Shown here: positions 32,742 to 43,584 of the stretch, one piece after another
Position numbering within the stretch: position 1 is the first letter of the stretch
Layout of the letters: each line of letters begins with the position of its first letter
Assembly (NCBI GenBank): GCA_033065855.1
Contig: JAVXUO010001557.1
Coordinates: 45,090-109,089 of the forward strand
Reading direction: 5' to 3'
DNA: 64,000 nucleotides
Source: Escallonia rubra
Lineage: Eukaryota; Streptophyta; Magnoliopsida; Escalloniales; Escalloniaceae
Made by a program: the position numbers and the translations under genes
Notes under the pieces: model-generated
Seen by the model: only the letters and a program-made list of their open reading frames with translations
Told to the model about the DNA's origin: nothing
The model's database searches: none

Positions 32742-34334
32742 ATGGATAGGATACGGGCTATTCGTGGCCGGGCTGGACGCCGAGCTGCTTCCTCCCCGAT
32801 TAGTCCCACCTCGTCATTGCCTACTGATGACGGGGCACAGAGTGATCGCGGACAGCCATCGGGGGCCCAGCCCCAGCTGTCGCCGTCACCGTCGCCCCAG
32901 CCATCGCCGTCGCCCCAGCCGTCTCCATCTTCCGTGGGTTCTACCTCAGGTATAGTTGATAACGGTGTTTCCTACATTTTCGCTAGCCTTATATTTGAAC
33001 TGTATTAATGTCTGTGTTTTGTAGGATCTCGACGAGGCCGTGGTCCGACACGCGGGGTACGCATCGACCCCCAGCGTAAACAGAGCGTTACGCTCACGCA
33101 GGAGGGCCTGTAAGTACTAAAAATATCACCTCATGCCTTATGCCTAAAAATTTTGGGTGTTAATTTATATTTGAACTGTATTAATTAATTTAATTACTTA
33201 TTTGGCAGGATCCTGGAGAATATGGCGAGGACGAAGATCGGCGTTCTTGTGAAGGGCCGATTCTTCGAGCCACGCCTGTACTGGAAGGAATGGGATGCCG
33301 CTGCGAGGGAGGCCCTATGGGAGGAGTGGCTGGTACGGTGAAGTATTTTTTTCAGCGTTAGTAAATGTTAAATTACAGTTTGTTTTATGTTGTTAATTTG
33401 TGTTATTGAATGCATTACAGGAGGGGTTCACGTTTGATACGCCTGAGCAGCAGGGACTGGGGCAGCAGGCTTTCTTTAATTACATCGGCAAGAATTACCG
33501 CCGATGGCTCCACGATGCACGGGACCGGGCGAAGAGGGCGCTGCCCGCGGGTGCCCCGATGACGGACATGACGAAATATCCCCCACATTGGATATCTCAC
33601 CGTGTATGGGGGGAGATGATAGATCGGTGGGCTGCGGATCCAGGTTGGGACGCCAAGAGTAAGAGCGGGGCTCAGAACAGACAGAACAGAGATCCGACGC
33701 ACACGGGGGGGTCGGTGCCACACGACATCGTCCGACATATGAACGCGGTCGAGCACCCGGATCTAGAGGAGGATGAGGTCATAGCTCTGACCTATACTCA
33801 GACGCACGTGCGGAAGAAGGACAAGGACGAGACGCACCAGGCGGGCGACTATATTTCAGATATTGCCCGGCGGATCGATGTGAGTCAATTTATTTAAGTT
33901 AATCTGTTTCTTTCTATCCTTGATGTCTGTTTCGTTAATTAATGCCATAACATATCGTTAAACCACTATTTTTGCAGGCCTCGTATGAACAGCTAAGGGG
34001 GTCCGAGCAGCAGTCCGGACAGCCATCAGCATCCAGTAGTACGGCTGCGAGTACTGGGGGGTTGAAGCGATGGCTGGATACGCCGGAGGTCGTGAATCGG
34101 CCGAAAGGCCGCATACGCGGCCTGCCTAGCACGACTCCTCATGCCGTGATAGGAGCGTCCTCACCCCCTGCTGCCCCTCCACAGACACCGGCTCCTCGGC
34201 CTCAGTTGCGCGAGGAGGATATCGAGCGCATTGCTACAGTGGTGTGCCGGATGATGAGGGAGCAGGGCACTGCTGGACCAGCCGCCCCGGCCCCGGATCA
34301 GCAGGATCCAGATCCGGGACTCGGGAACCCCTGA
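32742..34334 (+). CDS. Transposase_24 (Ptta/En/Spm) protein of CACTA B, five exons
   Basis: This is the second transposon protein, in the position where other En/Spm elements encode a protein that binds subterminal motifs; that role is inferred here. Exons by splice signals: 32742-32949, 33025-33109, 33209-33332, 33421-33879 and 33978-34334. The joined frame is open, about 410 residues. The N-terminus is basic (MDRIRAIRGRAGRR) and leads to a Pro/Ser/Gln linker. The conserved core includes YPPHWISHRVWGEMIDRW, a THTGGSVPHD motif and a predicted helical segment; the C-terminus is Pro-rich with EEDIERIATVVCRMM. ATGs at 32709 and 32730 are in frame and could be used instead. It lies 177 bp after TNP2 on the same strand. 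CACTA C has a broken homologue. Confidence 0.87.
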
Positions 34335-34579
34335 TGAGCCCCTTCCCGTGCCCGTTCCTAGCTTCCCCCCCCCCGCGCCCGGGTTGTATTCTTCTCCCCT
34401 CTCCTAACCGGCTATCTCCGGTTCCCGGCTTGTACATGTATTAGTTTCTTTTATAATAAATATTTTTTCTAATTGATTATATATTTTTTTCTGTATTTCG
34501 CTTATTGCGCGTTGTTGTTGAGAATTGTATTTCTGTACAGGTTTAGGTAATTGAAAAATAAAAAAAAAATTTAAAAAAA

Positions 34580-34977
34580 TATTGACTTTTGGCGACGGAT
34601 TTATTCCGTCGCTAAAATATTCCTTTCAATTAAATATTTAGCGACGGAATATTCCGTCGCTAAATAGCTTATTTAGCGACGGAATATTCCGTCACTAAAT
34701 ATTTAAACCGTCGCTAATTGGACGAAAAAGAAAATAAATTAAAATTTTAAAAATATAATTAGCGACGGACATTCCGTCGCTAATGAAAAATAAATCCGTC
34801 GGTAAAAATCACATATTTAGCGACGGATTTAAAAATTCCGTCGCTAAACTATTAGTGATGGGCTTTTGTACGAGGGATTTTTAGCGACAGTGAATCCGTC
34901 GCTAATTCCTTTAGCGACGGATTTTGGGCTTTTAGCGACGGATTTACCCGTCGCTAAAAGTCTGTTTTCTTGTAGCG
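34580..34977. repeat. CACTA B right subterminal array and terminus
   Basis: Many direct and inverted TTTAGCGACGGA / TCCGTCGCTAAA copies precede GTTTTCTTGTAGCG. The arrangement matches CACTA C at 53870-54213 almost block for block. Confidence 0.88.
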
Positions 34978-35813
34978 ATCCAAATGATATTGTGAAGAGA
35001 GGCAATGGCTATTTGATAAACGGATATAGGTTTCACATTGAGCGCCTCGAGCAAAAAAGAAAAACGCAAAACAGCGGAGTGTTTGTCTCCGCTAGTACAC
35101 GTGGTTATTCATCGTCTAAAGATATAAATCCCGCAGAAGACTTATTAGAATACTTTTGTGTTTTGGAAGATGTAATTGAGCTAGATTATTTTGGAGCAGG
35201 AAAGGTGGTACTTTTTAAATGCAAATGGTACGACACTATGAATCGAAATACAGGGATCAAAACAGATCCATATGGATTTACACTTGTTAACTCAAAGAGG
35301 TTTATTTATAAAGATGAACCCTTTGTGTTAGCCTCTCATGTGGAGCAGATGTTAGTCGTGGATCATCCAAGGGACAGTGGTTGGCGTGTGGTTATTTGAA
35401 CAAGGTCAAGAGACTTTTGTGAAGATGTGGAAGAGGAAGACAATGAACATGAAGAGTTATCATCCCTTTCCCCAAATGAGCCACAGGTTGTTCAAGATGC
35501 ATAAAATATAATAGGTGACATCACTTGGGCCAGAAATGACATAGAAGCAGAAATAGTCGAGGAACGTCCAGCAAAAAGGTCTAAAAGCGCACAACCAAGG
35601 GGGCAAGCTATAGATAGAGGGACTAAAAGGCGTAGATTTGAGACTTCTCTAGATGGTGGGGCTAAAAATCGAAGACTTGAAACCTTTGTAAATGACGAGG
35701 AGGAGAAAAAGGAGGAGGGAGACGAGGACGAGGACGAGGAAGAGGAGGAAGTGGCAGAGGAAGATGAAAATGAAAATGAAGAGGCAGAGAGTGATTCTAT
35801 GAGTAGTGATTGA
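34978..35813 (+). pseudogene. CACTA A TNP2 transposase, 3' part (continuation after CACTA B)
   Basis: It resumes directly at the right end of CACTA B with SDPNDIVKRGNGYLINGYRF. The DUF4216 region includes KTQNSGVFVSA near 35065-35098, DVIELDYFG near 35168 and DEPFVLASHVEQM near 35313. A TGA at 35397 breaks the frame after GWRVVI, and a TAA follows near 35502. The tail contains a basic KRSKSAQPRG stretch and a long Glu/Asp run, ending at TGA 35811. The acidic tail parallels that of TNP2 in B. Confidence 0.9.
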
Positions 35814-36222
35814 TTTTTTTCATGTGTTATTTATTTCTGAGTATTATCTATTTCTAAATAAAACTTCTAAATGAATCATATCTTTGTTTGTTTGTTTATT
35901 TTGTTTCTTTTAGTCACTAAGTTAAAGGTTAACTTCAATTTTGCTTTCGGCCATTATCTATTCCAATTTTGGTTATGCTTATATGTATATTTGTATTTAT
36001 AGTGTTTTCATGGCTAATAGATGGTAGCTTCGAGCACGAGGAGGTTGCAGCACACAAGTGCCACACGACATTCTCCCCAAATCAACGAGCAACACAATGT
36101 CGAGGTACAAACTGATGCCAATGTCGCTGCGATTACCGATACACCCAACATCGAGGATGAGGCGCTTGATGCTGAGATGACCAGTCATCTTGAGGGGTCA
36201 CAAAGTTACCCAACATCCATAG

Positions 36223-37345
36223 GTAAAGTAGAGTTTAAGAAGGAAAAAATTGATTTTATGCTATCTATATTGTCATAATTGCAGTCCATGTTTGGGGTGA
36301 TTGGATTGCTATCTATATTGTCATAAGAAGGTCGAAATTGCAACATAATTTATTTGTAACAAATCTGCATGGAAAGCAAAAATTGCAGAGGAAACAAGAA
36401 TTTTGAGTTTTTTGGTGTCTCTGAAATGGCTGCAAAATATGGCATTTTAAGCTTACATTAGTTCCATAGCTTTTCGATAGGGTTGTTTGGACCTCATCTT
36501 GAGTATATACAAGCCTAATCTTTTCATTGTAGCATGTTGAATGGCGTCATTAAATCAAACAGGAGAGTTCGCCTTTTTTATGTAATCAATGTAAGGTTTC
36601 TACCTATTTGTTCACTTGGCTCTTTTCCTGAGATTCATTGGGGTGAGATATTTCTGCATTTGAGGTGTTATGTTGTAACCTGGCAAAACTGTTGGACTTG
36701 GAAGAAATGTGGACTTTAAAGTTCTTTTAGAGTAAGGAGAACACTTTAGAGTACTACTGGATGTGATTTCGGTTAATCAGGTGTCTGCTGTTACGTCTTT
36801 TTTTCTTTTCGGAGAAAGCTCATACATATAGAGAGATTAGGTGATATTCGGCCGTTGGTGTAGCCCTACAAGTTTTTCTTTGCAGGTATGTTGATTTGCC
36901 TAGGTTAAAAACAAAAAAATGTACGTACATATATGCTGTGTATGTAGCAGTGTTTGTTCCCTCATTTCTAACCACTGTCTCTCTCTCATAGTCTTCTACC
37001 GTAGTCAATGTACATTGCTTTTCTTTCCTTTACTGTAACTAGCTCTTGCATAATTTTTAATTTTCCTCAGCAATATAAAGACGTCTCTAATTCATTAGTT
37101 GAAATGTCTCAAATAAGATGTACAAGTTTTACACTTACGACTATATTTGCCTCAACAAATTAGCGGAAAATAAAACTCAATAAAGAAAGTATCACTCTAC
37201 TAATACCAAATGCACTTGGCAGCTTCAAATGCACTTGGCAGCTACCTCCTGGTTGTATCCACCGCATAGGCAACCGGGGGGAGAGGGTGGAAGCAAAAGA
37301 ACAATTATATTTGAAATTAAGATGTTTACCAGGAAAAAATCTTAC
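36223..37345. other. Enlarged intron of CACTA A, unidentified insert sequence
   Basis: No frame over 65 codons and no recognised element. CTATCTATATTGTCATAA is duplicated (36260 and 36309), and GCTTCAAATGCACTTGGCAG is duplicated in tandem at about 37202-37241. Part may belong to the same capture as the CtpA exons. Confidence 0.4.
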
Positions 37346-37780
37346 TGCAAGAGCTCTGCTGCATCATATATGCCCATGGCTTCTGTACTTCTATCATCAA
37401 TTTCCATGATTAGATCTCCAAATGAAACGCCAGTCCTATTTTCAGGACCTCCTGGGGCAGCTGAAATAACCACCAACCCAGGAGCTGATCCATGATTTCC
37501 TGTTGGGTAGGCAATCGATATCCCTACACCCGTTAGATATGCTTGTGTTCCTGACTGCCTTCAAAGACATCCTTAAGATTTTAGGGAGAAGATCTCAAAC
37601 AGTACATGAGAAAAGAGAAGAGACAGTCCTTTACTCTGAGACACTTGAATTCCTCAGGCTCCAAAAACCTAGTGAAAGGGTCATCCAGAGTACCAAGCAT
37701 CTTCTTTATAGCCTGATCTGAATGCATATGCAGTGCAAATTTTTGTCTCAGCAATGTAGTGACTTCCAAGAGATGCAAAT
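37346..37780 (-). pseudogene. Captured fragment of a C-terminal processing peptidase (CtpA-type) gene
   Basis: Read on the minus strand, an exon from about 37780 to 37635 encodes AIKKMLGTLDDPFTRFLEP and ends EEFKCLR before a GTAAAG donor. An 80-bp intron ends in AG. A second exon (37554-37346) encodes TGVGISIAYPTGNHGSAPG, LVVISAAPGGPENRTGVSFG and DAAELLQ, ending at a GTAAGA donor. These are signature segments of plant chloroplast CtpA proteases, which mature photosystem II D1 protein, and the second exon covers the start of the PDZ domain. The protease catalytic Ser/Lys region is absent. Because the intron is kept, the copy came from genomic DNA, not from mRNA. It lies antisense within an intron of the CACTA A Transposase_24 gene. 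It may be transcribed in antisense but cannot make a protease. Confidence 0.82.
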
Positions 37781-39744
37781 TAATAACGGCCGTCTAGCAC
37801 TTAAACTTGCAACCTTACTAGAGGGGCTGAAATATGGGCGAGGGAGACACAAAAATATGTTGGATACGACAGTTGGGGTCATGCTAATACTGGTGCATTT
37901 CGTGAGCTTCGTACTTTTATTGGTTGTGTGGCACGTTCGAGCAAGTTGTTACCAATTAATTTACACCAAGTGGGCTGGTACAAAGAAAAGGCTTGGGAGG
38001 AGATCGAGGTATTATTAAGTTATGCATTTTCTAAATTTATCCGAAGCTATTTGAAATTTTTTGATGTTATTGTACTCGTGGTCACATAAGAGATTTACAA
38101 CGGATCATCCTTTTGCTAAAACTGCTATAATGCATACTCTTAACACCCGTTGGAAAGATTTGAAATGCTCGCTAAAAAGGAAATTCTTCAAGCCGGATGA
38201 TATATCAGATTCAAATGCACTTGTTGCAGCTGAAAAAAGGACAGATTGGCTACAGTGGCAAACCTTGACGAGCTATTGGCAGCGTGAAGAAGTTATAGTA
38301 TCCACTAAACTTACATTTATTAACATAATTCATGTTTTTATTTGATACCTACTAATTAATGTGCTTTAAATTACAGAAGGAGGCAAAGTTAAACAGCAAA
38401 AACGCGACGAGCATCAAAGCAGTTCCACACACGCTAGGCCGAACATCCAGTTCACAGAAGGAGGAAGAATATGTACGCACTTTTACTACCTTGTTATACA
38501 TTACTATACTACTTTTTGGGACTAAATCTTAATGTAGACAGATGTTATTGTGGTTTTGAAGTTTGCGACTCATAATGTTAGGCAGGGTAGAGCAACAATG
38601 CGGGTTGTGAGTCGCAAATCAAAGAAACTCAAAAGAGATGTCCTCCTACAAGCGCGTAATAATGCTGTAAGTTGCTTCACTCACTTTTCATTTGTTGTAC
38701 TCCTATCTTTATCTTTCGGTCTCAATCTTTTATTGATAATGACTTTGTTTTTGTTTGTCTTTTAGGATGATATCAAAAGACAGTAACAGGAGGCCTCATT
38801 GCATGAGGATGATAGCAGTCCAAATGATGTTATTTCCACGGGCATGGGTAAGGACCGGCATGGTAGGGTGAGGGCAATAGGGCCCATGGCCAATATTTCG
38901 AACACATGAGGTTCTTCCAACACTGTGAAAATGCAAGAACAACTTTGTTCTCTTAAGAAGCTGCTGGCCGGAATGAATGAAATGAAGGCATGAATGGCGA
39001 AGATGGAAGAGGCTCTTGAACGACTTACATGGAACAGTTTTACGGACCCTGCTAGTGGTTCTAGTCAGGTACACGCACACAACATAGTGATTTCATATGT
39101 GAATTCCAACAGCAATATAGTGATTGCATATGGATATTTTCTCTTCTTAAACCTTTGAGACAGTCATCTCCCTTCCCTTTTGAGAAAAATGAAGCAGATA
39201 ACTGTGTGCTCTTTTTGATGAGGAGTAGTGCTAGACACTGAATTTCTTCGCCAATTAAAATATTAAATGTTATGCATGCGATACAACCACGTGTGCGCGT
39301 ATCCAATGCATAAAGGGGAGACAACATTGAGATGTAAAAAAGATCAATAGTGTGCTTTGCTTTGCCCCAGAGAGTCAGCAGAACAGGTTGGAAATGAATT
39401 AGGTGATCTGCATTGTCAAAGCACGCATGCATGTGTGCTTCTTTTACGAAATGCTCTGGTCATGGGTGTCTTCCAGTGGTGGTGTAGTCTTAGAAACATT
39501 CCTCAACAGTTGAACTACATGGTTATGCTTCACCATTTTGGCCATCTCTTGTTCTTCCTAAAAATCTTTCTTCTTTCATGCCTCTGAAAGAATTGGAGAT
39601 GAGTTGTGTGATTTTCCGTTGATCAAACTTGCCCCAGTTTTAGATGTTGTTGACAAAATCCGATTTCCAACTGCATCCTTTTATTGTAAACCATGTATAA
39701 TAAGCACGTGCAAGTAGCTGGTGAGGTAGGCAATGACGGTGGAT

Positions 39745-40195
39745 CTATTTTGGAATTGTGGTGAGGGTGAGGAATTTGCAGAGAGAGACAAAAGGATATA
39801 AAGAGAAAAAGGAGGCAAATGTTGTCTATTGTGGATGTGTTTTGGAATTGTGGTAAGGGTGAGGAATTTGCAGGGAGAGACAAAAGGATAAAGAGAAAAA
39901 GGAGGGCAAATGCTGCCTGTTGTGCTTCTTTTTGGAATTGTGGTGAGGGTGAGGAATTTGCAGGGAGAGACAAAAGGATAAAGAGAAAAATGAGGCAAAT
40001 GTTGTCTGATGTGCTTCGTCTCTTGATATATTTTTTGTGACTTACATGCATGTTGTCTGTTATGCTTCTTCTCTTGATATCTTTTTTGCTAATGTCCACA
40101 CACTCACCAATTCTGTGACTTGCATGCATGGTTCTGTTATGCTTTTTCTCTTGGTATCTTTTCTGATAATGTTCACACTCTTACCAATAATCTCT
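39745..40195. repeat. Two short tandem arrays in CACTA A
   Basis: A unit of about 90 bp with TTTTGGAATTGTGG, GAGGAATTTGCAG and AGAGACAAAAGGATA is present three times (about 39749, 39839 and 39930). It is followed by two copies of a roughly 75-bp unit with GACTTGCATGCATG-like and TTCTCTTGATATCTTTT text (about 40040-40190). Frames crossing the arrays are repeats, not genes. Confidence 0.7.
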
Positions 40196-40402
40196 AACAA
40201 GACTTGTTCTAGTATCTTTTCTGCTGGGTGTTTTAATTTTATGATCATTCACTTTGAGAAACTTAGTGTTTGCATTTTTATTAAATTAAGGAAGTTAGAC
40301 GAACTTCATGGGAATAATTGAGTTGTACACTAATGGTTGATTGATTATGTCACAGGCTAATGTGGAGGCAAATGCAAATAGATCGAGTAATGGGAGTGAC
40401 TG

Positions 40403-40794
40403 ATATGTGAGTGATTGATGTTGCAAATTGCGCTACGTTTCATCTTTTGGATAGCTATATATGTAGGCCTTTTGCCCCCTTCTAAGGTGTTTCTAGTGAA
40501 ATTGTTTATAGTTAACTTAAATTGTACAGCAACTTGACCTTCGTTTTGTTTGTAGCTATACAATGTTTTATGCAATGACATTTCAGTGCATGGCTTTGAT
40601 ATTTTTATGGCTTGTTAATAAAGTTGAGTAAGTACTTTACCTTGTTAACAAGTTGGATTATTTGGCTACATGTCTTTAATTGAGTTGATAGGTATTCAAC
40701 AATTCATTAAAAAAAAATTGCATATCTTTAGTAGCGCTTAGTGTGCGCTGTCAGAAGTTTTGCATTATGTAAAAAAAAATGAATAATATAAATA
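40403..40794. other. 3' non-coding part of CACTA A
   Basis: AT-rich, without recognised features. It probably holds the end of the Transposase_24 transcript. Confidence 0.4.
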
Positions 40795-41082
40795 TGCTAT
40801 AGCAGCGGGGTGATCCGCTTCCATAATTTCAAATTTAAATTCAGGTGGCTACCTATAGCAGCGGTTGAGACCGCTGCCATAAGGGGGGCTTTTAAGCGCT
40901 AATTTTGGAAACAATATATAAGCGGTAGACCGCTGTGGTAAAGGCCTTGGACTGGTGTTGTATGTCTATGGCAGCGAGGCCTATAGCAGCGGCCGGGGAC
41001 CGCTGGGAAAGACTTTGGCAGCGGTTGTTCACTCTATAGCAGTGGTTTTTGACCGCCGTTATAGCCTCTTTTTCTTGTAGTG
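40795..41082. repeat. CACTA A right subterminal array and terminus
   Basis: Repeated CTATAGCAGCGG and GACCGCTG motifs in both orientations, then TTTTTCTTGTAGTG. The motif matches the left end at 19449 and differs from the B/C motif. Confidence 0.82.
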
Positions 41083-41768
41083 GATGGTGCGTATTTTTGG
41101 CGTTATAAGGATGGTCTGTTAGTAGGGTTAAGCTAATACCTAATTGGACTTGTCAGTGCACACGTGTATATGAATATGTAAAGCGTATTGAGCACTTTCG
41201 GGGTGGCTTTGCTAGTGTACTGCTCATGTTCAATATTTCATGTTTCTGTTTTATTGCACCTAAAGTGTTTTGAAATGATTATTGATTTAAGGGATTGAGT
41301 TAATACTCATCCCTAAGTTTATACTGAAATGCATTGGTTTTATTTGAAAAATCATTTAAAAAAAATTATCAGTTGACTGTAAATGTAAAATCGTCCGAAT
41401 CATTTTGTTATTTTTAAATCCTTGAACGACATTACTGGGCTCTCAAAAGCTCACTCTCCTTTGATTTCCTTTTTCACATGTAAGAACCAATAATAGGATA
41501 TTTGGAATGATTAGAGCCTGAATAAGAAGTCGAATATAAGTTTTATTATTTCGTTTAGCTAAGCCCCTGCGAGGGAAAATAATGTTTAACTTAGTTTCAC
41601 GAGTATTTAATTTTAGTGTTTTAGTTAAGAGCAATGTAATTGAGAGTTAGAGTTACTGTATATGCTCAGATACACATTTGGTGTTTCCTTATCGAATTTA
41701 GGTAATCAAACGATTAAGTGATTAATTGATCGACTATTTAACATTTCAAAAAATTTCGGAATGTTACA
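41083..41768 (+). mobile_element. Right piece of the second forward LTR unit
   Basis: It starts with the target duplication gat and continues GCGTTATAAGGATGGTCTGT (a few bases on). It ends AAATTTCGGAATGTTACA at 41768, the LTR-family 3' end. Together with 9188-9518 and 18276-19448 it makes one interrupted unit whose true start is missing. Confidence 0.7.
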
Positions 41769-42172
41769 TATATGTTAAACAAAAATTATGGCAACAATAG
41801 CTACAATTTTTTTCATAATAAAATCAAAGTTAAGAATCATAATGCATGTGTAATTTTAATAAATATGAATAAAAAAGAGACAAGACTCGAAAACAAATGT
41901 GACGATAATGTATCGCAAAATTAACCTCAAATTCTAAATTGGGAGTCATGTACACCAACTCATGTATAAAATCAAAGATAAATAATTCACAAGTTAATAT
42001 ATTTGAAAAATAATTTACAAAGTTATATGACTTAATTTTTAAAAATATTTTACATTTTTTATTTTTTTGAGCGTTTATTTTGTTATCTTAAAATGTTTTC
42101 GAGGTTTTGATATTTAAAATTAAGTCCTAATATGTTGATACATTTATTGGGTAGAGTTTTAGAACATATAGA
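41769..42172. repeat. AT-rich repeat, left flank of solo LTR at 42173
   Basis: TGTGTAATTTTAATAAATAT and CCTCAAATTCTAAATTG lie here near 41849 and 41926 and recur on the other side of the solo LTR near 54286 and 54362. The two flanks are diverged direct copies of one AT-rich sequence. No gene. Confidence 0.6.
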
Positions 42173-42601
42173 TGTAACACCCCGAAACTTGATATTGCTT
42201 AGTCGATTAATTTATTTTTTAGCAACGACTGTTACACGCAAGATTTAATGTCGATTTCCATGAGTGAAATTTTATCTGCGACCTTTAGCAACTTTTTGTG
42301 ACAATTAGTGTAGCGGGGTTATATAATACTCATTAAATTTTTTTAGTACAATAATCTATCATAAATAACTATTTTTGGCCTTTTGTAATAATAGAAAGTT
42401 TTGAGTGAATTTTGAAAATTAACAAAGTCTAGGGGGGTTTTGGTAAATTTCCGGTCTAGGGTTTTATATATATACATCTGTTGTGAAGGCAGCCATCCAA
42501 GCTACCTTCTCTTCTTCAGGTTTATGGTGGAGAGAGAGGGATCGAGAGAAAGAAGAACGAGATGGAAGAAAGATTTTTCGGGCGAGATTTTATTCGTAAG
42601 T

Positions 42602-42605
<4 letters not shown>

Positions 42606-42650
<45 letters not shown>
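42606..42650. repeat. (TA)n tract, insertion site of the MULE
   Basis: About 45 bp of TA repeats immediately left of the MULE end. TA repeats resume on the right at about 46351-46366, so the element landed in a TA microsatellite of the LTR. Confidence 0.8.
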
Positions 42651-42652
<2 letters not shown>

Positions 42653-43000
42653 GGGCTGATTCGTTAAGAGCGCTAACAAAATAGGAGACTTTGCTAGCGC
42701 GATCTAGACGTCCATCCTGAAAGGATGGACAGACCATATATTTTTTCTTCAAAAGTTGTCATTCGTCCGCTACACTATGTAGCGGACATTCTTTTTTACC
42801 ATATTGCCCCTCCTCCCTTGTCCGCTATACTGTGTAGCGGACGACTGGTTGATCCTGACAACCACCGGTCAAAAAGTTGTCCGCTACACAGTGTAGTGGA
42901 CAACTTTTTGACTGACCCACTTCCATTAGTATATGTACTTTTATTTCTGCACACGTCAGAGTTGTCGCCAATTATGTCCGCTAGACAGTATCACGGATAG
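42651..43000. repeat. MULE left terminal inverted repeat with ~23-bp palindromes
   Basis: Palindromes of the form GTCCGCTACAC.GTGTAGCGGA lie near 42758, 42820, 42880 and 42976 (the last decayed). Sequence matches the right end through GATCCTGAC.ACC.CCGGTCAAA-type text. Confidence 0.82.
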
Positions 43001-43584
43001 TATTGCCTATCCCCAAAAGACTGTCAGCTATTTCAGCACAATTTTCTTCTCCTTCAGACTCACTTGCTTCCATTTTCAGCTCCCTTCAAGCTTCGAGTAA
43101 CACTTGCTTCAAGCTTCACTCAAGCAAGGTAAGTTTGTGAATGGTGAAGTTTTCTTTATGGATTGACTGATAAAGTATAAATTTTTTTATTTAGACAAAA
43201 AAGTATAGATTTTTTTTATGTTCTAGAAATCAATTTGTGATGTTCTTGAAATTAATTTGTTAACTTTAAACAAATTCATTATAGTTAAATTTGATTTTTT
43301 TGAGGTTGCTAACTTCAAAAATTTTATCCTATTTAAATTCAAATTTTTTGAGATATGTTTGTTGCGTTTTGGCATGATGAATTTGTTTATTTATCTTAGT
43401 AATTTTAATTTGTTATGTTCAATAAATTAATAATTGTTAAATTGGATACTCTTTTGAGATTATGTATATGGTATATTTGTCATCCTAAATTGGTCTATTC
43501 ACCAAGGTAATTTTGAGGAAATATTTTCAGTTAGAAATCATTTGATTGTTAAGCGTAGTCTATTTCTACATAGGTCTTGTATCA
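43001..43584. other. MULE 5' non-coding region
   Basis: CACTTGCTTCAAGCTTC-like duplicates near 43060-43120, a CAAG|GTAAGTTTG splice-donor-like site near 43125, then AT-rich sequence that may be an intron. No gene. Confidence 0.4.

Larger units (their letters stand above)
24949..34977 (+). mobile_element. CACTA (En/Spm) transposon 'B', 10.0 kb, apparently intact
   Basis: The left end CACTACAAGAAAAGAGG at 24949 pairs with the right end GTTTTCTTGTAGCG at 34977, with one change in the last bases (TGTAGCG for TGTAGTG). Both ends carry arrays of TTTAGCGACGGA. The flanks share tcc (24946-24948 and 34979-34981), with an extra base on the right, so the 3-bp duplication is imperfect or mutated. Inside are an uninterrupted TNP2 gene (28909-32565) and an uninterrupted Transposase_24 gene (32742-34334), both with good splice signals. 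It sits inside the TNP2 gene of CACTA A: ALARGP lies to its left and SDPNDIVKRGNGYLINGYRF to its right. It is therefore younger than A and is the best autonomous candidate in the window. Confidence 0.93.
36021..40402 (+). pseudogene. CACTA A Transposase_24 gene, multi-exon, broken
   Basis: Exon 1 (36021-36222) encodes MVASSTRRLQHTSATRHS and ends at a GT donor. Exon 2 (about 37822-38008) reads WGHANTGAFRELRTFIG and SSKLLPINLHQVGWYKEKAW. Exon 3 (about 38091-38300) has RWKDLKCSLKRKFFKP and later WQTLTSYWQ. Further exons carry KNATSIKAVPHTLGRTSS (about 38398), QGRATMRVVSRKSKK (about 38583) and KMQEQLCSLKKLLAGM (about 38930). A short last exon, ANVEANANRSSNGSD, lies at about 40355-40402. Internal stops (for example near 38786, 38908 and 38991) show decay. 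Intron 1 is enlarged by captured DNA, including the antisense CtpA piece. Exon borders are approximate. Confidence 0.75.
19449..41082 (+). mobile_element. CACTA (En/Spm) transposon 'A', ~11.6 kb net, defective
   Basis: The left end CACTACAAGAAAAAA at 19449 and the right end TTTTTCTTGTAGTG at 41082 form the terminal inverted repeats. A perfect 3-bp target duplication gat lies at 19446-19448 and 41083-41085. Subterminal arrays of TAGCAGCGG / CCGCTG motifs lie inside both ends. It carries a TNP2 pseudogene, a Transposase_24 pseudogene and a captured CtpA fragment, and is split by CACTA B (24949-34977) within TNP2. It inserted into a forward LTR unit, exactly at an ATAAGGAT repeat. Confidence 0.93.
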
